From Primula veris (Eukaryota; Streptophyta; Magnoliopsida; Ericales; Primulaceae), in assembly GCA_963682055.1 (NCBI GenBank), contig OY821745.1:29819342-29883341 (forward strand): a stretch of 64,000 nt of DNA. The letters are read 5' to 3'. Position 1 is the first letter of the stretch. Every line of letters begins with the position of its first letter. Shown here piece by piece: positions 46,855-59,733 of this stretch. A program made the translations under genes and the position numbers. The notes under the pieces were generated by a model. The model was given only the letters and a program-made list of their open reading frames with translations. It did not search any database and was not told the origin of the DNA.

Positions 46855-49800
46855 TTAGTTTATAAGAGCAGGCTTTACAAATGAGAAATCATCTTCACTC
46901 ATTTCAATTTCCGAGTGATCATCTTCGGCGCTAACAATAAGCTCGGTAGTAGGAGAAAGTGGGTCCGTTTCGAGATTACGTTCGTCATAGGTAAAGGAGC
47001 GGGTAGAGTGTCCCGTGGTCTTAAACCGCTGAAGCATAGCTCCAAGGGATGGCATAGTTGAGCTCCCTGAACTTTTTGAGCTCCCACCAAAGGTTCGAGT
47101 TGGTATTTTCCCCTCTTTCCCGTGTTTTTTAGCAATGTTATGCCACTTTTTTAGGGCATTTGATGTTTGTTCGTCGAATATTGTTTTCTTCATATGTGAT
47201 CCCATCTGCAATTAAATACATTATGAAGAAATAATTTTATCTTGAGATCTAAGTTACATTACTTTGCTAAAGTCACTAGATGTTCGAGAATGGAGATCAC
47301 CAGGCGTGCATTAACGTTTTGATTTTGAGATTTTCAGTTTTCTTCTGAATGCTGTATTCAAAATTTGGGGGTAGAAGCAACTTAAGTTAACGAGAACATG
47401 TTGTTATGTACAACAATTTTTTGTTTTACAAATATCCGTTTTAGTACCAATGAGGTATTTTTTCTCTCAAATGCCCAGAAGCTAGAACTTTTTCTTTTTT
47501 TGGTTTTGGTCAATTCTCAAATATATGAATATTAACGTGTTTTTAGGTTTCACTTTTGGGGATCACAAGAAAAGCTGATTATTATTATTTTCGTATTTAT
47601 GGTTTTACTATTGTTTCAATGGCCTTGTTATAGGAAAGCAATCATGGAATAAAGATTATTTTGAACTGTTACCTGAGCTACAAGGGCGTAGAGTGGAAGA
47701 GTAATGTAGCTGCACAAGAGCAGGGCACAAATTCTACAAACCACAAAAAATAAAAAATAAATCGTTAGAGCATAAGATCAGTGCTAGTGCTTACACTTGC
47801 CAATTTCCCTAATTTACGAGACTATTCGAAATAAAGAAATGCTTACCCAATAGCAACTCTTACAAGCAGAATTCTGACATTATCGTGGAAACATGAATTT
47901 AGCTTAAACTCGTACTGCATAAACCAACATTTAAAATGTGAACCCTCAAGATGCAAAAGCCAAAAGATATACACAAGTTATGTTAGAATTGAGTAATAGT
48001 TAGTAGTTACCCATAACCAGAAGAAATATGTTATCTGGAATGCATTCTGCATATGAAATTAAGAAAAAATAACTTATTCTGGAGGACAAGAAACAATAAA
48101 CCAGTAAGATCAAAAATGGTTCATACAAAAAAGATGAACATGTTTGAGCATTGTGATATGACATTTTATTCTGCTTAAAATGTAAAAAAAAATTATGAAC
48201 AAGTGGAAAGAGTTCAAAACCTGGAACAGCGCAAAGTGAATTAGATGAAGAACTAATCGTGGGTGAGAGAACCAAAAGTATTTATCAGACACTTGTACAA
48301 GTGGCATCCCTTGAACTACAGCATGTTTTTCTGTAATATCAAGAGCCATCTTCGTCAAAATAGCTTGAAGCTTTGTTCCAACAGCAGATATTATCTATTG
48401 AGAATATAATAATAATTTCAGATTTTATACCACCACACTCTAGTCTACCTTTATAAATGTTACGGAAATTTATCTTACAATTAGGGGAATTAAGGATGCC
48501 CAGAGCAACGTGTTCCATCCTACAAGACATAATTAGATAAATTTAGCCAGATAGATTATCTATATAACTATATACACATTCCTCCATAGTGAAGTGGTAG
48601 ATTCCTTTATGGTCTATGGGAGCCAATATATGAAATATAGCAATCCCTTTCATTATCTATGGAGATTTTGTGGAAATTTACAGCTATTACAAACACTACT
48701 TTAACTGAAATTTATATGTTCGGACTTCATATAAGCAATTGTCAAAATTAGGCATAAACTTGATTAGACTAAAGTACGAAGCGTATGGACCAATTTTGGA
48801 AGGGAAAAAAATGAAGGAGACATGAGATTTTGAAAGTAAATGTAAGGGTGGAAAGAGTAATAACATGTCTCTCATCAATAACTCACCAGCAACATTCAGA
48901 AGCAAGAAAGTCACAAACGATGCCCATAGGACAGGACTGCCAAGACAAAAAACACAAGAAGTAATTGAAAAGTGAGAAAGTTTAAATTATTTGAAGGAAT
49001 AGCTTTCTAAAAGCACAATATACATCATCAAATAAAAGAATATTACCTGACTCCCACAACTGTCTTGAAATCATCTTCCAATGATCTTTTAACATATTTT
49101 TGGAAGTTGAATTTGCTTCCGGGAGCCAAATGAACCTGTAGAAAATCGTATAAGACAGAAAGAAAATTGATAAGTTGATAACTCAAGAAGCTAAGAGCTT
49201 AAAGTTTCAAAAAATGAAGTGCATACACTGATAAATCCATTACGCAAGGTCAGGTAGTCGGACTTACTAACGGACCTGAAAAACTGTCGGAAAAAGCATC
49301 CCTGAAAATTTTAAGAGAATCATTAAGTTCACAATGTTTATTCGGATTGAAAGAACAATAAGACGTCCCATTGTATATCATATATCCACAAAATATATAA
49401 CTGTAAGATACACGGTGAATTGTAGTTTTCTATGAACTAAGAAGGAAATAGAAATTCAGATGATATATCTTACTATATAGAAGAAGATTGGGATCCTAGT
49501 CCAGAAACTAGTGTGGGCTCTCACAAAAGAAGTCTCGTGTGTAAGCCTGAACCTTGAGGGATCTGCAATTACAGCAAGAAATAAATTAGACAAAATAACA
49601 CTTCAATGTCTTGTAAAACAAATCAAACTGGGCTAATTTTTGTAAAAGAGTGATACCGTTAGAGAACTCATAATCATGGGAGGTCGTCTCCTTCTCCCAC
49701 TGCTTCCACCCGCGAATCTGCACTACTTATATTTGTTTTTACAAAAGATTTACATCTCTAAGCATAATTAACGTATAAAAGTTACATGATACTCTGATAG

Positions 49801-52219
49801 GAGATGCTATGAATACAAATCAGTTTAATACCCGTTTCTAAATATGACAGCAGTGTAGAAAATCTGCGACTTCTTATGGTTGATAGTTTATTCAAAATTT
49901 ATTGTTAGTAAAGAATCTTAATTTACTCTGTTTACTTTATAAACAACCATAATCTGTTCATATAATAGAAAACTGGCTTTTGTAAGTCATCCCAAAAACT
50001 GAGTGAACTGCAATGTAGTTATCATCTTTTCTGCTATCCACAAGAAAAAGTACAGATTACAAATATGAGGTAAACATTTACAAATATAATTTTGAGAACC
50101 ACCTAAGGGTAAAGAGGGTCAGATTTTACCTAATCATACAGTTGATGGTACACTGTTTGTTTGGTATGACTTTTGGTTTAATATGTGTCACCTTTATATC
50201 AAAAATAGATGATGCACAAAGTTGAAAATCTGAACCAGAATCATAGCAAGTCACACTTTCAAATGAACTTGAAGCCCGGCTAGATCAAATTCTGATTGAT
50301 TGTTTTAACAAATTATTAATATTCATATACAACTAACATTTTTTAAACATAAAAAACACCAAACTACAACAAATTGACATCCTGCTAACATAAAATTTAA
50401 AAGAAATAAAAAATGTGCCATCCAAGTAATTCGCAGTTCTTTTACTAAGATACTAAGACTTGCAACATCTCATTAAAAATATTAGATTTTGCATTTACGA
50501 ATGTGTCAAAACTTACTTAGATCCCAAATTTTTCCAGGATTTCCAGCTTTTTAAAATAATGATACAGGTCTAGAACTAACCATTTGCTGTATTCAGTTAT
50601 TTAAGATACTAATACTCTCACCAGCATGGCTTTAAGTAAAGACTCTTATCATATCATTCAAGTAAGTATTCATGAAGAATTGGAATAATCTCGAGTAGAT
50701 TACTTATAGGCATGAATATTTCTGAACCGCTAATGAGCAACAAAAGCTTCCTTTATTTCAGCCTGTAAATGGCCTATCATTTAAAACATGAACAATCAAC
50801 AATAAATGAATAAAACTGGTTGAAATTTTACCTTCAATCTACCAAGTGTCATTGTAACAGCACTGTATAACACATGGAAAACTGCTAAAAAGAATATGAG
50901 TATATGCAATTGATGTAGTCCATTTACAGAAATTAGCGGCACATTCGCATCCTGTCAAAAACCATTAACGGAGGCTAGTAATAGTAGCAAAATTAGGAAA
51001 ATAATAATATTTAACAAAAAACAAGAAGTTAACTACGGCGTGTTCTCAGATTTATAGTTTACAGTCTTGTTCTCAAACTCAATGGTTTTGAAAATGAAAA
51101 CTTGATGCAACTCTACAGACACAGGCGGACTATTTTTCATGTTTCTTTTATTATGTAGGGTATTAAAGAAAAATGTATACAATATAAATACTTAACACTT
51201 ACATCCTTGCATTTGGAGGAACTGCTATCAGCAGATAAAATTCTGTGATTGTTCCATAAAAGCCTTCTTCGGTCATGATCAGCAGTATCTCTAGCTGAGC
51301 ATGGCAACATAGTGTTGGCGACTTTAACGGGAATGCATATTTTCGCGATATAACTTTGACTAAACGTAAGGATAAGTGAAATGAACCCCAGAACCATCAA
51401 CTCTGTATTGATTTAAAGTATAAACCACAATTCGAAATAGATGAACAGGGTAGTTGTTTGGGAGAGTTCTTAATCGCTCAGAATGAGCAGTATTCTTTAC
51501 CTGCTTTAACCTTCTCCAAAGCCTCGAACAAAGCTTTCTTGTGCTTTTCTGTAAACCACTGAAAGAACGTAATATCTTATTTACAATTAAGAACAAAATA
51601 ACATGTAAAGTGAGATGCTTAGTTTCACAATGAAGCCAAATATGAGAGAGCTATTTCGAATTTGGAAAACAACAAACTTGCAACTAAACAAGCAGGGTAA
51701 GAGAATATGACTTCAGCTAATTACTGAAATGCTCACAGCTATACCCAGAACCATATAATAATAGTATGATTTACAATAGCTATGATAACAAAACAAACAA
51801 CACAAGAAACAAGTAAACCAATGAAATTAGCCAACAAAGAGAAACTATACGCCTAAAAGAACCAATTTCATTTTACAAATTTGGATTTCTTAATAACAAC
51901 ACACAGAGTTACTCAGAAAACAAATGCTGAACTTAAGGGAGCAACCTCATGTAGTTCTTTACCACCCGCGAGTTCATTAAAGATTCTTTACCCTCTAGTA
52001 TCAAGTGAAGCTTTAGCTCCTCACAAACCCAATGCAGATTACCAAAAGATTCAATCTTTTCTATTAGAAAAAACGAACTAGAGAGTAATAACAGCATAGG
52101 CAATTAACTTACAAAGAAAATGCAAAATTCACCTCATAACATGAGTAAGTAACTAAAAAAACTATTAATCTTCAAAAAAAAAAAAACTAAAAAAACTATC
52201 AATAAGAAACGGTGTTATA

Positions 52220-52250
<31 letters not shown>

Positions 52251-53892
52251 ATGCCACAGTGGCAATTTTGAATTCAGAAATTAAACAAAACCGGTTCTGG
52301 GAACTGTTTTTGAAATTCAGAATTTTCAGAAATAAAACAGTATTCTGGTGCGGTGTTCCTGAAAATATTGTCCCGAAAGTTGCGTTTTTGTGTCTAAATG
52401 AAGGGTTAAAAGTTACAACTCTACAAAATGAGGCCGTTGTTTTGTTATTGGTATAATCTTTTGTAAGTTCATTAGACACAACAAAATAACAACCAATCTT
52501 GAATTTCTCTATTTGTATAAATTGATTTGGGGTATAACTCTTTTACTTGGTTGTATCTCGAAAACGATTTGCTAGTAACCCGATAGCGAACTCAGATTAA
52601 GTGGGGTCAAATATCTTTTCAAGAAAAACAAATTGCCGTGTCTTGAAGCCTACAGTTTTGTTATTGTTTTCCCCTTTCATTTTAGAAACTTCCCAACAAA
52701 GTACAAACGGAAATTGCATTTGAACAATTTCAGCTCAAAAAGGAGTTTCTTAAGATCAAACAAAATAAACAAAGTTTCCAGTCTAAAGAAATAACAGAAC
52801 ACCAGAAAATAAAAATAGAAATCATATTAACATAATCACGTGTAATGGCCTTTTCAGCTGCAGCTTTTAAAACGAATAAATTGGCTAGAGGTAGTTCATT
52901 AAGTTTAAATCTAGTAGCTTTACCTGACTCAAATACAAAAGGGAACTCAAACAAACCAATCAACAAGTGTATTGTAGATAAACAACTAAGTTATGCTTAA
53001 AGCTGCCAATAATATAAGCAAGTCAAAGAAAACACAGTTCAAGTTTTGCTCCAAACATGAAGTAAAGGTTAGCAAAGTTAGGATTATGTGCATGTTTGGC
53101 AACAACTTTTTTTGTTAGCTTTTTGATTAAAAAAAATCCATTGTTTGGTATGTCATCTTTTTTAGCTTTTAAAAAGCAATCTTATGGGTCAAAAATGCTT
53201 AAAAACCCAAAAGAGAGAAGATAGGAATTTGCGGATTTTTTTAGCTTTTTCACATTAATATTTCTCAAATTAAAAACTTTCTAATAGAATGTGTTTGTAT
53301 ATTTACAACTCACTTATAAGTTAAAATAGGTGACCGATGACTTATCAATAAAAATAAGTTATAAGTCACTTATACGTAAATTAGCTACTATTGTGCCAAA
53401 CACTACACTACAGCTTTTTTAAGCAAGTTTTCTTCTCATTGCTTTTTAAAAGCAACTTTTTGACCAAACAATCCAATGCCAAACGGGCCCTAGTAGCTTT
53501 ACCCGACTCAAAGCCAAAAAGGAAACTCAAACAAACCAATCCACAAATATATTGTAGTTTAAAACAAACAAGTTATGCTTAAAGCTGCCAACATATGCAA
53601 GTTTCAAGTTTTGATCCAAACATGAAGTAAGAGTTACCAAAGTTATGATTAAAAGAAGATCTTTCCAATAACAGAACAGTAAAAGTGTAAAAGCCTTAAA
53701 AGTAAAAAATTCAATAAAAAACTTTCAAAAAAAAATCAATAAAGAAAAGGTATTCATTACTTTTCCAAGTTTATGAAGACCAAATTCCAAGGCAAGCGAG
53801 ACTATAATGATCACGGCACAAACTCCGGCCACAGCCCACGTCGGCGTTTGGTCCAGCTCCCTCGACCCCCCGCTGCTCTCATCCCCCGCCAT
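46855..53892 (-). CDS. MLO: MLO family seven-transmembrane protein
   Basis: Fifteen exons with consistent phase: 53892-53761, 51558-51501, 51402-51203, 50951-50832, 49717-49657, 49562-49474, 49301-49227, 49135-49047, 48936-48887, 48519-48479, 48394-48221, 48046-48011, 47914-47847, 47733-47673, 47205-46855; 1605 nt, 534 residues, the usual family size. The plasma-membrane protein has an outside N-terminus ([12 protein letters not shown]), seven helices, and conserved blocks such as [38 protein letters not shown] and [17 protein letters not shown]. The C-tail has a calmodulin-binding segment ([14 protein letters not shown], about residues 435-450) and DFSF at about 524-527. Family members modulate calcium signalling; clade V members are powdery mildew susceptibility factors, and the DFSF motif favours that clade. 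The first intron is 2.2 kb. Confidence 0.95.
52222..52252. repeat. TG microsatellite in MLO intron 1
   Basis: (TG)n of about 14 units preceded by TATATACA. Confidence 0.9.
52911..53086. repeat. Left copy of a direct duplication in MLO intron 1
   Basis: Begins CTAGTAGCTTTACCTGACTC and matches 53490-53651 over about 165 bp with small differences. Confidence 0.85.
53087..53489. repeat. hAT-like non-autonomous element in MLO intron 1
   Basis: Left side has TGTTTGGCAACAAC, right side TGCCAAACGGGCCC, an inverted pair (GTTTGGCA/TGCCAAAC) typical of small hAT-type elements; inside are AAAAGC/GCTTTT inverted stretches. Sits exactly between the two duplicated blocks. Confidence 0.55.
53490..53651. 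repeat. Right copy of a direct duplication in MLO intron 1
   Basis: Begins CTAGTAGCTTTACCCGACTC. The two copies flank the hAT-like element. Confidence 0.85.
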
Positions 53893-53907
53893 ATATGCGT
53901 ATATATC

Positions 53908-53942
<35 letters not shown>
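53893..53942 (-). repeat. CA/TA microsatellite next to the MLO start codon
   Basis: On the coding strand a (CA)n then (TA)n tract ends about 15 bases before the ATG, so it lies in the 5' UTR or core promoter. Confidence 0.85.
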
Positions 53943-56365
53943 CAGAATGCAGATGAAAATAATGGCAAGAAAATTCACAACTGATATTTTTATTTTAGTA
54001 ACGGCTATTTTCACCTTAACACAACTTTGCAACAAATTTGGACTAACCCTGAATTTTATTACTGAAGGAATATTGGTTTTTATGCCATTACTGGTAAATA
54101 GTGGTAAATTAATATCAAGAATATTAGAAAAGGAAGGTAAAAAAAGGAGAGAGATGGAGTGTTTTAGTGCGAAAATTTCAACGCGTGAGTCTCTTTTGTT
54201 AAGACAAAAGCAAGAAAATTCTTACTATAATAGTATATGGTATGATGTTGTTAATTTACTGTGAATAACAGATATGGTTCCCATTGTTTATACAACTTTG
54301 CTTCGAGGACATGCAAACGATAACTCAAGTGCCGTCTTCAGAATTTTTGAGGTCCAAATCTATTTTTTTTTTAAAATGTCTCATTTATTTAGTCATATAT
54401 CTTTAAAAAAACTACGAGAACATAGTGTATTTTTTGGTGAAAACGTAGTTCTACATGTTTTTGTAGAATTCTATACTCTCCATAATCGTCTCTAATATAA
54501 ATATAATAAGAATTTTTTATACAATACAATTAATAAAGTAAAACCTTTATTTTATACTTGAGAACCAAACTAGTTAGTTTTTATTTTTACGTGGGTTGTT
54601 AATATTATGTAAAAACTTAGAAACCAAATGACATAGATTAAATATATATATATGGACCATTAATTTAATTATCAAATGTTGATCGTTTTTATCTCCCCAC
54701 TAGAAAATATAAATACAGTGGGTAGTGGGTAGAATCAGTGAGAGGGAAACATAGTGTTGTATTAATATATCAAGTCATATGTATATAAAAGGAGGTCTTA
54801 AGTAATTAAAGGCCTCAATTTTATGTTTGGAAAATTGGGCTTTGGAGCCGTTCCCGGATAATTATAAACATTGTGTAGTTGTACTTCACTGGATGGAGAC
54901 GCAAGGTTCGAGTTTTAGCATAATCCAACCGAAACACGCTAATTTTATGTTGTCTGCTCAAAAATATACATCAAGTATTCGAGTCATATTTGAGGAGAAA
55001 CAAGTCGTGACTAAATCGAGATATAACAACCACCCCATATTGAGAAAATTTTAATCCTTAACCACGTATAGTGTCGAAACTACATAGTTACCAGGATGAG
55101 AACCGAAAACAGAAAACGGAAAAAATTGGGAAAAAAAATTAAAATTTACAGTGAAATAATAGGAAGCGGAAAACGGGAAATGTGATTTTGAAATGGGAAA
55201 CGAGTTTTCCTGTAACTACGGACTCGAAAATATGCTTAAATAGCTTTTTCGGCACATGAAGTTCAACCACTCGTATATGCAAATCTTGTTTTTGTCCCTA
55301 ACGACACATAAGTGTAATAAAAATACAATAACTTTGTGTTCAACACGTATAGTTTTCAAATGAGATGGTTGTAAATCACTTATCAACATTTCCAAGTCTA
55401 AAGTAAGTGCAATTGCATACATTGCGACGTGCAATGGATGCAATATCTTTGTAGTTCATGGCTTTTCAATTATTATTATTATTACGATCAGTTACATCCT
55501 TGCTAGTCTTCAAGACTCTAATCATAAACAATGTAGCGGTTTCGACGGGACCAAATCTATTTCCAAGTTCAAAACAGGAGAGAACAAATTCTTTATCTGT
55601 TTAACATTGACTACCGTTGATGCTATAATTTTAACTTTCAGAACTAAATAAATATAACCAAAACTATGGGAAGCATTTATTTAGCCAGCATTTGGTTGTC
55701 GATCAAAAATATTAAAAAAAATATGTACTTTTGGAATATGGTTGGTGGCAAAATAATTAGAGGGGTGAAAAATAAAGTGGGAATGAGACAGCCAATTAGG
55801 ACAAATTTCCGCTAATTTAGTACTTACAAAAAATATTACGATATGACTTAAATTAAGGAAAAGATTTCCATACCAGTCTACATGTTTTTGTCTCGTCAAT
55901 AATGCAAAAGATCACTATTTATATAACATATTGTATTATGAAATTAGGTAAATTTGGATAGTTGAATATTTACGAACTATAAATAACTAACACTGTTTGG
56001 CTTTGGGGCAATGGTAAGTTAACTCCACTTTTTATTATGCACTTTTTGCAAGATCTTTCTGTAGATGTTAGGTTTCTTATAAGAAAATGTATACAAAATA
56101 TGATCTCAACCTCAAATAAAATTACTGTTTTTTTTTTTATAACTATTATTTATCGAAATTGCAAGTAAGATCTTTTTTGGAATTGCACAAATTAAAAAGT
56201 TTGTTATATTATCTTTATCATACTCCAATTTTTAACGATTTATGTTGGGATACTTTACTAATTATTTTGATTATTTGAAACTTAGGATCTCCACTTTGAT
56301 GAACTCCAAGTTTTGAATGAGTGATTAAATTTGTCCCTAGAACGAAACCGTCTCTAAATTGTAAC
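53943..56365. other. Upstream region of MLO, no other gene recognised
   Basis: Frames such as 53773-54264, 54274-54495 and 54827-55054 show no family resemblance and low-complexity composition. A minus-strand stretch at about 55570-55490 reads LGNRFGPVETATLFMIRVLK and looks protein-like but was not identified. Probably promoter plus old repeats. Confidence 0.4.
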
Positions 56366-56373
56366 AACAAGCC

Positions 56374-57055
56374 TAGAGCTGTAAATGAGACGAGCTGTTC
56401 GTGAAATCGTTCATGTTCGGTTCGGGTAATGATCGGTTCATGTTTGTTCATTTATAAATGATCATGATAATGAACAATAATATAATGTTCGTTTATTAAG
56501 TGAACTGAGCATGAACATACATCTGTCCGGTTCGTCTAAGCTCGTGTTCGTGTAACTATATATAAAGTTTGATAAAATAAAAAAATAAATCTATGATGTA
56601 ACAAAAACTAATATCACTACACAATTAATAAATTTATTTATGCTATAATAATATAAATGATACGTTTGTATTATTTCGAACTTATTATGGTAATTTATAT
56701 CATCATACTATAAATACGGTCACGGGTTTTATCGTTTAAACTCGTTAAAATAATCATACGTATGTAAAAAATAATTTATACAATATATAAACTTAAACTT
56801 ATATGTGAACTAGTTTATTCTAGTTAACAATATAGTAATATATGAAAAAATTAAAATATAATTTAAAAATAAAGAAAAATAATTATTTTTTTCAATTATT
56901 AAATGTTGTGGAAGAAATTAAATGTTCGGTTCATGTTCGTCAAATGTTCGTTCGTATTTAAATGAACATGAACTGAATATGAACAAAGGTTTTAGTTGAT
57001 AAACTGAATATGAACAGATACTTGTTCGGCTTTTTTCGTTTCATTTACAGCCCTA
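56374..57055. mobile_element. hAT-type non-autonomous element (MITE)
   Basis: 8-bp duplication AACAAGCC (56366-56373 and 57056-57063). Ends TAGAGCTGTAAATGAGACG and, reversed, TAGGGCTGTAAATGAAACG. Many GTTCATGTTCG/TGAACATGAAC subterminal repeats in both orientations. No coding sequence. Confidence 0.85.
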
Positions 57056-57063
57056 AACAAGCC

Positions 57064-58253
57064 CATCAATTGGTTCATTCTAGTTTAATCAAAGGTAAAT
57101 ACAATTGTGGGGCAATTTGAGGCCCTGAATCACTTTCGATCTTAGTTTGAAACGAGGGACAATTATTAAACTGTTCCGGTTTTAGAAAGCGGTAAAAAAG
57201 TGAATATCACAATCTGGAAAAGAATCGGATTTACTCAATTCGATAAGCATTTCAATCTCCCATCTAACCACCAAAACAAAAATAAAATTGACAAACCAAA
57301 GTTGTAGGAAGCAAATCTAGTGTTTTGTAGAATGTAGTTATACTCCTGAATATCACATAGTATAATATTTTGTACACATTATATATGCAAATAATATTAT
57401 TACATTTCGTGTTGACAACAAAATAAATTTACTCGTCTACATATAATATATACTAGCGGACCTGCCCACCCGATATGTGTGAATCCAAAAAAATATATGT
57501 AACCCGTTATGATAGAATTTTTGATGAATATAGTAACAATTATAGTTGAGAGAGACCTATGATGAATTTGATGATAAAGTTAATAATTAGATGGCAGTTA
57601 TTTTTATTTTAATTCTCCTGTAAAAATTGTCTACTACTATTTTGTAATTTTGTAAATTAATAGGATTCTTTTATAAATAATTATTTTAAGACTTCATAAG
57701 TTCTATTCACATAAACTAATAGTATAGATATATATATATATAGACACACACGCATCTCATGGAATAATAATACGAAGGACTTTAACGACGATGTATCTCA
57801 CCGACTACGGAGTATGTTCGATAAGATAGAAATGGAGAGAGTTTCACATAAGAAAAGGAGAAAAGTTGTTCTATTGAAATGCCATTTTAGATATGAAATG
57901 TTTACTATGGAGTATAAACTCGCGTCCTATGAATTTAACGCACTGTTTAGCAACTTACTCTTCATTAACAACGGAAATATTGGTTTAGTATGTCTATATT
58001 AGAAACCTAATTATGTGTTTCTCGTTTCTCGACCATCATTTTCAATCTGTTTCCTTGAATATCACCGACATTTATCATTTATCCTTTCTACACATTTAAG
58101 AGCATCCACATCTGCTTTGCTTGCTCAAAACATATTTTTTCTTAAAATTTAAGATTATGGTATAAAAACTGACATGCATCAGGAAACCTATAAATTCCCT
58201 AAATTTAAGAAAACATAAATATCACGATGAATGCATATGATTTCCTATATTAA
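57064..58253. other. AT-rich DNA without a recognised gene
   Basis: Frame 57814-58002 has no family match. TA-rich tracts near 57730. Confidence 0.45.
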
Positions 58254-58255
58254 TA

Positions 58256-58490
58256 CTCCATTTGTCCCTAAACAAATGTCCCATACGAAAATACGTACAA
58301 TTTTAACCGACAATTTTTTCATATTTAGATTGCCGGAAAAAATTATTTCAAAAGTTAATCATATAGTTTATGGTTAGAACTATATGATGAAAATTTCAAT
58401 TTTTTCATTTCGGTATTTTTTATATGAAAATTTTGATGATCAAAATTGCATGTATTTTCGTATGAGATATTTGCTTAGGGACGGAGGGAG
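58256..58490. mobile_element. Stowaway-type MITE (Tc1/mariner)
   Basis: TA duplication (58254-58255, 58491-58492). Left end CTCCATTTGTCCCTAAAC, right end reversed CTCCCTCCGTCCCTAAGC, the standard Stowaway terminal repeat. 235 bp, no coding sequence. Confidence 0.9.
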
Positions 58491-58492
58491 TA

Positions 58493-59600
58493 TAATAGTA
58501 ATAAACTATCATGGGTCCACATTTTTGTGGTTGTAATATTGTTATGATTATTAAAATATAATAAAAAAATAAAAAAATTAATGTAGGGTTATTATAAGGA
58601 AATGAATAAGGAAGCGAATTTTGTGTAAATGTAAACGGTTACTTAAAAGGTATAAAATGTGTTAGATATGAGAAAATGGTTGAGGTACGGTATGAATACC
58701 CCAAATCTTCATCTTTTTGGAACATCTTTTATTTTTCTCAAAAATCTATTTTTAAAGAAAAAAAATAAAATAAAATAAGAAATAGGAATACGAAACAACA
58801 TCAAAGGTTGCACACGGGTACAAGTAATACAAATATCTGAGGTGCTAAATGATTAATTTAAACAAAATCTAAGTAAAAATACATATAAAAAACTAAAAAA
58901 AAAAAATATAGTTTTAAAACTGACAAGATATTGTGGCTCCCAATAGTATATACTTGATATGCTTTGTGAAATAAAATGTTTTTACTCACGCATTTTTCCT
59001 ATCCAAAAAATCAACCACGTTACATGTATATCAATCTCATCAAAAATTTTGATTTTTATTAATATTAAATTTAACAAATTTTTTATTATTTTTAATTAAT
59101 ATTTAAATTTAGGATAGATTCAACTAGGGTTCTATTATATTTTTATTTGAGTTTTTAGTGGGTTGTATTTTTATATTGAACAAATTTTTTTTATTTTTAA
59201 TTATTATTTAAATTTAGGATAGACTCAATTAGGGTTCTAGTATATTTTTATTTGAGTTTTTATTATGTTGAGTTTTTATTACGTGACGTGACTTTTACTG
59301 CCATCTTCTAATTTTTTTTATTCAAACGTTAATATCAAAATTTGATCACAAGTTTTTTAATAGTAATATAAATAAACGATATGTATAAATGAATAAGTAT
59401 AAGAATTAATATCGTAATTAGCATTGAGAATGACATGACTTTTTTTATTACTCAGTAGTTTTATTTTTTTTTACACGTGTTTAAAAAAAAAATGAGTAAC
59501 ACTGTTTCAATCGTGTCATATGAAATGCAGTCTTGGGAAACTTAAAATAAAATAAAACAGATAACACTGTAACATCAGATAGTATTAAAATAAATTCAAT
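58493..59600. other. AT-rich upstream region of MRPL11
   Basis: No gene. At about 59050-59270 lie two copies of a block (TTAAATTTAGGATAGA…, then AGGGTTCTA…TATATTTTTATTTGAG) that is the reverse complement of the internal repeat of the Mutator-like element at 45752-46485. Confidence 0.5.
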
Positions 59601-59689
59601 TTTTGATGGGTAATTAGATTTTTATATTTATAATTTATAATTTTCTCCATTTTATATCTAACCCTTCTTTCCAGTTTCCACACCCACTC

Positions 59690-59733
59690 TCTCTCTAAAA
59701 ACGCACACACAAACACACAACCCACACTCCAAA
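59690..59733 (+). promoter_or_regulatory. Short CT- and CA-rich leader of MRPL11
   Basis: CTCTCTCTCTAAAAACGCAC followed by a CA-rich tract just before the ATG; TATATTTATAATTTATAATT lies about 60 bp further up. Confidence 0.4.

Noticed and set aside
53773..54264. 163-residue plus-strand frame over the MLO start
   Set aside because: Its first part is antisense to MLO exon 1 and the microsatellite; the rest is AT-rich promoter sequence with no family.
58100..58780. Possible PIF/Harbinger MITE (GAGCATCCACATCTGC at about 58100) enclosing the Stowaway element
   Set aside because: No matching inverted end was found to the right.
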